Shown in pieces: positions 57,491-64,000 of a stretch of 64,000 bases of DNA. Each line of letters starts with the position of its first letter. The stretch's first letter is position 1. A program made the position numbers and the translations under genes. The notes beneath the pieces are model-generated. The model had not been told where the DNA came from. It saw only the letters and a program-made list of their open reading frames with translations, and did no database searches. The stretch is from NCBI GenBank assembly GCA_021396245.1, contig WNYE01000052.1, forward strand, positions 186,001 through 250,000. The letters run 5' to 3'. Source of the stretch: Sporothrix humicola. Taxonomy: Eukaryota; Ascomycota; Sordariomycetes; Ophiostomatales; Ophiostomataceae.

Positions 57491-58034
57491 ATCTCACGAA
57501 ACATGGTCTTTAATAGTGGATAGAGGAATTAGCGGTTGATGTTTTCCGGACTTGGTTTCTGTTCATGTATTTAATTTATTATTAAGCCCCGGGTTTGTTA
57601 TTTATCTTTCGAACAATAATAACAACATGTTTCAGTATCAAGTTCATTTGTCTAGATTTACTTTCACTTTATTTACATGACAACAACCATTTTTATATGT
57701 TTTGCTCACACCGGTCTTTATCTGGTACATTTGGTCTCAATTGCGACATATGCCTTGAAACGCATTGCCCCCCACGTACCGTCTGTTGGTTGCTTTCAGC
57801 CGCGAGGTGAAGGCCGTGCTTTGAATATGGTGCTTTACAAATTTGCAAATGTGGCACAGGCGCGTGCCGTGCCGTAGATGTGCAGCGAACAAGAAGCGAA
57901 ACATTCGCCAGATATATAGATATATATGCTTGTGCTTGTGCTTTTGCCAACCCCGCCTGTCCTCTGTCCTGCAACTTACCAATAACCACACAACATCCCA
58001 TCCAACAAAATCAAGGCAATCACGGTCTAGCACG
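57479..58034. promoter_or_regulatory. Intergenic region with MFS promoter
   Basis: 556 bp between co-directional UstYa B and MFS genes. An AT-only alternating block ATATATAGATATATAT (57912-57927), about 108 bp before the MFS ATG, may serve as TATA element. No gene was seen. Confidence 0.5.
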
Positions 58035-59630
58035 ATGACAAGTACAGACAGCATTGACGAGCAAACACGCCGCAATGAGACCACCGAAGAGTCGCCCCTT
58101 CTTTCAGGCAGCGGCCGGAGTGATGATTCCAATACCGCCAACCAGCCACCAGCCTCTACATTCACACGAAGAAGCGTCTTCGCCGTCACACGCATAATCC
58201 TCGCCGTGGTTCTTTTGGAATCAGCGACCATCCTCGCCGATGTGCCGGTCTACGCGATCCTCGAAGGCATTATCTGTCAGCAGATGGGCAAGGGCGATGG
58301 CGATGGCGATGGTGATGGCGAACAAAGACAAAGCTGCTCCGGCGATGCGGACGTGCAGGCCGAGCTGGCGTTCATTCGTGGCTGGCAGCTGACCCTCGAG
58401 CTGCTGCCCGGCATTTTGACGGCTATCCCCTATGGCATTGTCGGCGATCGATACGGCCGCAAGTTCATGTTCATCGTCTGCACGGTGGGCATTCTCTCGT
58501 CGCAGTTTTTCTACTTGCTGGTCTGCTGGCGCTCCGACCTTTTTCCTGTGCGCCTCACGTGGGCGGCGTCTCTTTTTATTCTCATTGGTGGCGGACCCGT
58601 CATCCTCAACGGCATCGTCTTTGCCATGCTGTCGGATGTGGCGCCCGACGCGGCACGGTCGACCGTCTTCTTTTATTTTGGCGCCGCCGTCCTCGCGAGC
58701 CAGTTGGTGTTCAGTTCTCTCGCGGCCTTTATGATGCAGCGACTCGACGTCTGGTCACCGGTTCAGGCCAGTCTGGCCATGCTTGTGCCGGTTCTTCCAC
58801 TTTGCTTCACACTCCCGGAAACTTTGCCAGAGCAGTCAGCCCCGGCCGAGACAGAAAGTGGCAACAGCAACAACAGCAACAATAGCAACAGCAGCAACAA
58901 CGTCAGTGAGAACGGCAGAACCGGACCACCCGCCACAGCAAAGACTCTGAAAAACGCCCTGGCAGAAACCGCCACCGCCTTCACCGCATCTACAGCGTTT
59001 TTGGTCGACAGCCCCAACCAGCAAGTCGCCCTGCTCCTGGCCACCCTTTTGACAACAACGCTCGGCCGCCACGCCCAGGACATCCTGCTCCAGTTTGTCC
59101 GCGGCCGCTACGACTGGTCCTGGGCCCAGGCCGGCTATCTCGTGTCGCTCAAAGCGTTTGTCGTCTTGCTCCTGCTGCTGGTGCTTCTTCCCGCCGCCAG
59201 CTCCCACTATGCGCTCGCCCGCTGGTGGTCGCCGCTGGCAAACGTCCGTACTCCGCCGCAGCGCGACCTCTGGCTTGCCCGTGCCAGCTGTCTTCTGCTC
59301 ATTGCCGGCTGCCTGCTTGTCGGCCTGGCCCCTACGCCGACCTTGATGGTTCCTGGGCTTGTCGTCTACTGCCTGGGCAACGGCTACAATTTTGTCCTGC
59401 GCAGCTTGCTGGCGATCCTCGTCGAGCCTGCCCACCGCGGCACCCTCTTCAACGCCGCCGGTATTCTTGAGAGCGCCGGTGCCGTCGTTGCGGGGCCAAT
59501 GCTGGCCGCCGCCTACCGTGCCGGCCTGCGTCTCGGTGGGCTTTGGACGGGCCTGCCCTTTTTCGTGGCCGTGGCCCTGTTTGGCACGGCCCTGTTTGTC
59601 TTGACGACAGCTCGGCTACCGCCGTCTTGA
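58035..59630 (+). CDS. MFS transporter, probable exporter of the UstYa locus
   Basis: Single exon, 531 aa from the ATG at 58035 (GCACGATGAC); the open frame extends upstream only to a TTG. Twelve predicted membrane segments with the motif-A loop GDRYGRKF after segment 2. The loop after segment 1 carries an alternating Gly-Asp repeat (about residues 87-95) encoded by GATGGC triplets, and the central loop a Ser/Asn run (about 276-292). Both are recent-looking triplet expansions. DHA1-like antiporters of this kind often export secondary metabolites. Placed directly behind UstYa B on the same strand, it is a good candidate exporter, but the substrate is unknown. It shares topology with the transporter at 12.6-14.9 kb. 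Confidence 0.87.
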   Translation: MTSTDSIDEQTRRNETTEESPLLSGSGRSDDSNTANQPPASTFTRRSVFAVTRIILAVVLLESATILADVPVYAILEGIICQQMGKGDGDGDGDGEQRQSCSGDADVQAELAFIRGWQLTLELLPGILTAIPYGIVGDRYGRKFMFIVCTVGILSSQFFYLLVCWRSDLFPVRLTWAASLFILIGGGPVILNGIVFAMLSDVAPDAARSTVFFYFGAAVLASQLVFSSLAAFMMQRLDVWSPVQASLAMLVPVLPLCFTLPETLPEQSAPAETESGNSNNSNNSNSSNNVSENGRTGPPATAKTLKNALAETATAFTASTAFLVDSPNQQVALLLATLLTTTLGRHAQDILLQFVRGRYDWSWAQAGYLVSLKAFVVLLLLLVLLPAASSHYALARWWSPLANVRTPPQRDLWLARASCLLLIAGCLLVGLAPTPTLMVPGLVVYCLGNGYNFVLRSLLAILVEPAHRGTLFNAAGILESAGAVVAGPMLAAAYRAGLRLGGLWTGLPFFVAVALFGTALFVLTTARLPPS

Positions 59631-60055
59631 CGGAGGTTACGTAAAAAGACACGTCGTTAAACGTACTTTATAAAATAATAAAAGAAGAAAAAATTATAAA
59701 ACACGAAAGAAATGAGGAATATCCGCAAAAGAATGACCACTACGAGTTGTAGGTAAGATATGGCTTATTTTGAGGCGAATAGCACGCAGCTGAATTTTGA
59801 CTCTTTTGAAACTCGTCATGACTAGTTGTACCGCCTTGGGAGCATTCGACTAGAAGATGATGCAGATGAGAGGGACGACTGAGATGAGACCGAGGAGGAT
59901 GGCTGTGATGATGATTGAGATGAGGATGACCGGCGTGGGCGGCACTGGGTGGTGCCAAGATTTAAATAAACAATAGGCAAGCCAAATTGTGAGATTGACA
60001 TAAGAACATAAGACCCAGTTAATCATTAGGTCTATTTCTATATTGTGAATGACAT
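59631..60055. other. Convergent 3' UTR region
   Basis: 425 bp between the 3' ends of the MFS gene (+) and the CMD-like gene (-); AT-rich. No gene was seen. Confidence 0.55.
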
Positions 60056-60649
60056 TTACTGCTTCTCGGGCAGTTCCACGCCAAAACCGTTGAGCACCGT
60101 CATCAGATACGAGTAAAAGCCCACGAGATGCACAAAGTGCTTTGTGCCGTCCACACCAAACCGCTCGACGAGCTTGTCCCACTTGTCCTGAGACAGGGCG
60201 CCGGACCCGTAGACAAGCTCGTGGGCCGCGGCCTGGACGAGCTTGTCGTCGTTATTGTCCGTCCAGGTGTCGGGCACTTTGGCGTCGAGAAGCGTGTCGA
60301 TCTCGGCCCGCGACAGCCCCGCCGCCGTAGCCATGGCCAGGTGCGAGTTGATGGCGTAGGCGGTCTTGTAGCGCGATACCGTGACCAGAATGGCAATCTC
60401 GCGCTGGCGCTGGCCAAAGCCGGGGATCTGCTCGACGGCGGACCCGAGGCCGTGGAAGTGGTTGCCGACGCTGGGCGTGGCCTGGTGGACGCCAAAGGGC
60501 CCGAGCAGGGCGCCGTCGTCGTCGCGGATGTTTCTCTTGGGCGTCTTGCCGCCGTTCTTGTTGGACAGATACTGGATGATCATGTCGTAAAAGGCCCTGC
60601 CCTCGGCGTCGAGCTCGGACGGCGCACGGAGGCCGAGTCTGCTGGTCAT
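60056..60649 (-). CDS. Carboxymuconolactone decarboxylase-like (AhpD-fold) protein
   Basis: Single exon, 197 aa. The CMD/AhpD fold is supported by the core EIAILVTVSRYKTAYAINSH followed by AAGLSRAEID and a second hydrophobic helix near the C-terminus (FYSYLMTVLNGFGVEL). Fungal family members include gamma-carboxymuconolactone decarboxylases, lyase-like tailoring enzymes of secondary metabolism and alkylhydroperoxidase relatives. No CxxC pair is seen, so a thiol peroxidase activity is unlikely. Length is normal. It is cytosolic. Neighbours are the MFS exporter and a zinc dehydrogenase, which fits a small-molecule tailoring role, but the reaction is unknown. The ATG at 60649 is followed by a Ser/Leu/Ala-rich start without a signal peptide. 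Confidence 0.85.
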   Translation of the reverse strand: MTSRLGLRAPSELDAEGRAFYDMIIQYLSNKNGGKTPKRNIRDDDGALLGPFGVHQATPSVGNHFHGLGSAVEQIPGFGQRQREIAILVTVSRYKTAYAINSHLAMATAAGLSRAEIDTLLDAKVPDTWTDNNDDKLVQAAAHELVYGSGALSQDKWDKLVERFGVDGTKHFVHLVGFYSYLMTVLNGFGVELPEKQ

Positions 60650-61100
60650 TTTTGGGAGGTGGGGGTTGTTGTTGTTTTGTTAGTGGTGGTGGTGGTGGTG
60701 GCTGTGATGTTTGGTTTGTGGTCTGGGAGAACGTGAATGTCAACAATTGCGCATTGTACGGACCTAAAAACTTGAGTGCTTTTTTAGACCAAGATTTAAC
60801 ATGTGTACTTTAACAATGTCGTAAGTCTGAGGTCGTGTCTGTTGCCGAAAATACAAGAGCAGACTGCCTCCGTTTTCGCAGAGGTTGTTTAAAGCTAGAT
60901 TGCATGTATGTTACTTCCTAGAGGCTGGCTAACACTGCGGAGAAATAGGGCCGGGGAAATGAACGACAAGTATGACAACATAGCCGGTCCCACAACCGAG
61001 AAGAAAGAAAGCAAAACAAGACATATCCACAACGGCTGGGCATTTTGTATCGTCAAATGACTGATTTCATTAACTAGTACGACGTATTATTACTGTAAAT
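60650..61100. other. Intergenic region
   Basis: 451 bp with the CMD-like promoter and the dehydrogenase 3' UTR. No gene was seen. Confidence 0.5.
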
Positions 61101-62307
61101 CTACAGCTCCACCATGACCTTGATGACGAGGTTACCAACGTCGTCCTTGACCTTGGCGGCCGTCGCAAAGGCCGTGGGCACCTCGTCCAGGCCCTTGAAG
61201 CGCTGCGTGACGAGTTTGCCAATGTCGGGCACGCGTGAGCCCTTGTTCTTGTTGATTTCCTCCAAGATTTTCAGTGCATCCGGGTAGGTGTTGGCGTAGC
61301 GGTTGACGCCGATGAGGTCGACCTCGCGCTTGGAGGCCGTGCCGATCGGGACAGTCTGCACAGGGTTGCCCATGCCGATTGTCAAGACCTTGCCGCCGGG
61401 GCGGGTGGCATACACGGCCGTCTGGACGCACGACTCGACGCCGGTGCACTCGTACGTGACGTGGAACTCGCTGCCGGCGTGGCCGTTGGCCTGGGCGGCC
61501 GTTAGAATAGAGGCCAGGCTTTTCGCGTTGGCCAGCGACTCCTCGAGGTTGCTGGCCCTTGTACGCGGCACGACAATGCCGGCGTCGGCAAACCCGTTGT
61601 CGCGCGCAAACTGGATGCGCTCTTCCAGGATGTCGGCCATGACGATCGACTTGGCGCCCGAGACACGGCTGACAGCGGCACAGAGCAGCCCAACGGCCCC
61701 GGCGCCCAAAATCAAGACGGTTTGGCCCGTCACGCCGGCCCGCGACTGCGCATGCAGTGCCACCGACAGCGGCTCGGCCAGAGCGCCGTATTCGAGGCCG
61801 ACGCCCGCAGGCAGCTTGTAGCACCACCGGGCCGGGTGGTTGATCCTTTCCTGCAGCGTGCCCTGCACGTGCGGCATCGTTCGCGCCGAGCTGCGGAAGC
61901 GCATGCCCTGACAGATGTTGTAGCGGCCCGACGCGCAAACGTCGCAGCTCTCGCACGGCACGCCCACTTCAATGGCCACGTTGTCGCCGACCGCAAAGTT
62001 GGACACCTTGCTTCCAACAGCAGTCACGACGCCGGCCGACTCGTGGCCCAGGCTCATGGGCTCCTTGACGACAATGTCGCCGACGCGGTTGTGCAGAAAG
62101 TAGTGCAGGTCAGAGCCGCAGAGGCCCGTGGCCTTGACGGCGATCTGGATCTCATCAGGGCCGGGCGGAGGAAGCTCACGGGATTCCTACAATGTTAGAG
62201 GGTGTGCATTAAAGAGTGAATATTCGAAAAAAATGGCATCTGTCTAAACTCACCACACGGAGATCCTTCTCGCCGTGAAGGACGGATGCTCGGACGGTTG
62301 TGCTCAT
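61101..62307 (-). CDS. Medium-chain zinc dehydrogenase, sorbitol/xylitol type
   Basis: NAD-dependent polyol or alcohol dehydrogenase of the sorbitol dehydrogenase family, cytosolic. Exons 62307..62254 and 62186..61101 (379 aa; intron 62253..62187, GTGAGT...TTGTAG, phase 0). Visible: the catalytic-zinc segment GLCGSDLHYF with GHESAG, the structural-zinc cysteines in CESCDVCASGRYNIC and the Rossmann GAGAVG. Asp after strand 2 (VMADILEER) points to NAD rather than NADP. Related fungal enzymes are xylitol, L-arabinitol and sorbitol dehydrogenases; the specific polyol cannot be read off. Head-to-head with the SSADH-type gene, 654 bp between start codons, which suggests shared regulation of an alcohol-to-aldehyde-to-acid route. 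Confidence 0.92.
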
Positions 62308-62961
62308 CTTGTCTGTGGTTTCTTTTGGTGTGTGATGTTCTGTGAAGAATAATGGTTTATTTAGATGTTGATTCTCACGAGTCTTCTTTGAAGGATGGTA
62401 AATATTTACGTCGACAATAATGCAGCCTTTACTGTGTACTCCAGTTCTCCGCAGAACATTTGCTGCTTGGCACATCGACTGTCGGACACTCTTGTACCGA
62501 CGAACCGATTGCTCTCCGTTTGTCTTGTGACAATCTTGGTATTTTCGGGAACCCCAGCTTTCAAAAGAATCCCCGCGCTGAAACTGATGGTCTGGAGAAA
62601 GATGCTGAGTACGGAGTACTGATAAATAAGATGCAAAGATGTAGAGTAAACAGAGGGGCGGAGGAACAGCCGGTATCGCAAACGACAGGCGCCGACTGTT
62701 AGCTGTGGATCCACTACCTTCTCTGGTAATTGTCGTGTAAGTCTACGGTCGGCATTCTGTATTAGTCTCCATGTAAGTAAACATAGGTAGCTGTGTACTT
62801 TTACCAGTCTCGTCTGGGATACCATTCCGAATATATTGTTAACTGATATTACTGCGTTCTTCTCGGGAGCTTTACTTTGGACTGGAAGTCGACAACCAGG
62901 ACAGAATCGTAAACACACACTCTCACACCAACAGCATCAATCATCTCATTATACCATCACC
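62308..62961. promoter_or_regulatory. Divergent promoter of the dehydrogenase and SSADH genes
   Basis: 654 bp between opposed ATGs, containing the element TACGGAGTAC (62610-62619). Probable bidirectional promoter. Spurious frames here lack coding character. Confidence 0.55.
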
Positions 62962-64000
62962 ATGGCACCTGCACCAAAGGTAAGCAAAGCCACTGTCCCA
63001 CATTCCATACTTTTTTCTTACCATGACTACCCTTATTAACATCTCTCAGCTCAACGACCCGTCCCTGCTCAAGGTTGGCGTCTGCTACGTCAACGGCGAA
63101 TGGGTCACGGCCGCGTCGGGCAAGACGTTTGCAGTGACCGACCCGTCGACTGCCGGCGACGTTATTGGACATGTCCCCGAGTTTGACGCCCATGACCTTG
63201 AGCCGGCGTTTGCGGCCGCCAAGACGGCCTTTCTGTCATTTAAGAAGCTCACGGGCCGCCAGCGATCCAAGCTGCTCCGGAAATGGTACGATCTGATGCT
63301 GGAAAACGCCGATGACCTGGCCACCCTCATCACCTGGGAAAACGGCAAGCCGCTGGCCGAGGCCAAGGGCGAAGTCGCGTTTGCGGCCAACTTTTTCGAG
63401 TGGTTCTCGGAAGAGGCGCCGCGCATCTACGGGGACAACATCCCGGCCAGCGTGCCCGGCAACCGCATCGTCACGACCAAGGAACCCGTCGGCGTTGTTG
63501 GCATCCTGACGCCCTGGAATTTCCCGGCGGGCATGATCACGCGGAAAGTGGCGCCGGCCCTGGCGGCGGGGTGCACGGTCGTGTGCAAAGTGCCCGGCGA
63601 GACGCCCTTGACCGGTCTGGCGGTGGCCGAGCTGGCCCACCGCGCCGGCATCCCCAAGGGCGTCGTCAACATGATCACGACGCTCGACAATACGGCCGCC
63701 ATTGGCAAGGCCATGTGCACGCACCCGACCGTGGCCAAGGTCTCGTTTACCGGGTCGACGGCCGTCGGCCAGCTCCTGATGCAGCAGGCGTCCCTCGACC
63801 TCAAGGTCCTGTCCATGGAGCTCGGCGGCAACGCGTCGTTTATCGTCTTTGACGACGCCGACCTCGACCTGGCCGTGGCCGGCGCCGTCGCCTGCAAGTT
63901 CCGCTCGTCGGGCCAGACGTGCGTCTGCGCCAACCGCATCTACGTCCAGGACACTGTGCTCGACGAGTTTACGCGGCGCTTTGTGGCCGAGGTCCAAAAG
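62962..64000 (+). CDS. Succinate-semialdehyde dehydrogenase-type ALDH, 3' end beyond the window
   Basis: Oxidises succinate semialdehyde (or a similar aldehyde) to the acid with NAD(P), the last step of the GABA shunt. Exons 62962..62979 (MAPAPK) and 63050 to the window end; intron 62980..63049 (GTAAGC...CTCTCAG, phase 0). 323 residues are visible of about 490. ALDH pieces: GILTPWNFP, the NAD-site FTGSTAVGQ, MELGGNASFIVFDDADLD (Glu general base) and the catalytic cysteine in RSSGQTCVCANRIYVQ, as in GabD. The first six codons carry no mitochondrial presequence, so it is probably cytosolic. The start ATG is in the strong context CACCATGGC. It pairs divergently with the zinc dehydrogenase. Confidence 0.93.

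Noticed and set aside
1..64000. tRNA or rRNA genes, CRISPR arrays and intact transposons
   Set aside because: No B-box-bearing cloverleaf, rRNA core, repeat-spacer array, transposase or reverse transcriptase was found by eye. A tRNAscan or repeat-library search would settle it.

Overview
The window is nuclear DNA of a filamentous ascomycete, most likely a Sordariomycete. This rests on short introns (47-146 nt) with GTRNGT donors, CTRAC-like branch sites and YAG acceptors, and on Pezizomycotina genes: a class-I myosin, the NADPH oxidase NoxB, a CYT-18-type mitochondrial tyrosyl-tRNA synthetase, a LaeA-like methyltransferase and UstYa (DUF3328) proteins. I cannot name genus or species. No tRNA, rRNA, CRISPR array or intact transposon was recognised. 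Intron/exon structures were built by hand from splice signals, reading phase and family conservation, without transcript support.

Layout. 1-3.3 kb: class-I myosin on the minus strand, 3' end off the window. 3.3-9.4 kb: a 6.1 kb gene-free stretch that becomes a pyrimidine-rich leader of noxB (9.4-11.3 kb, +). 12.6-14.9 kb: an MFS transporter (-). 16.7-20.4 kb: two F-box-type genes (-). 20.4-25.3 kb: gene-free. 25.3-31.6 kb: amidase, SAM methyltransferase and a DUF1776 protein, all +. 32.0-34.9 kb: the CCCH zinc-finger mRNA 3'-end factor Yth1 and a LaeA-like methyltransferase (-). 34.9-41.2 kb: another large gene-free stretch. 41.2-44.8 kb: divergent pair of succinate dehydrogenase CybS (-) and mitochondrial TyrRS (+). 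45.1-47.5 kb: the SEACIT/GATOR1 subunit Npr2 (-). 48.7-51.4 kb: an orphan 916-residue polytopic membrane protein (+).

From 52 kb on the gene content turns accessory and metabolic: HpcH/HpaI-type aldolase (+), a 105-residue secreted protein (-), two divergent UstYa-type oxidases, an MFS exporter (+), a carboxymuconolactone decarboxylase-like protein (-), a medium-chain zinc dehydrogenase (-) and, divergent from it, a succinate-semialdehyde-type dehydrogenase (+) cut by the window end. The UstYa pair plus transporter resembles tailoring and export genes of fungal peptide (RiPP) clusters, but no repeat-bearing precursor, UstYb-independent core enzyme or synthase is visible inside the window. This is the best candidate for an undescribed system here, and the pathway assignment is inference.
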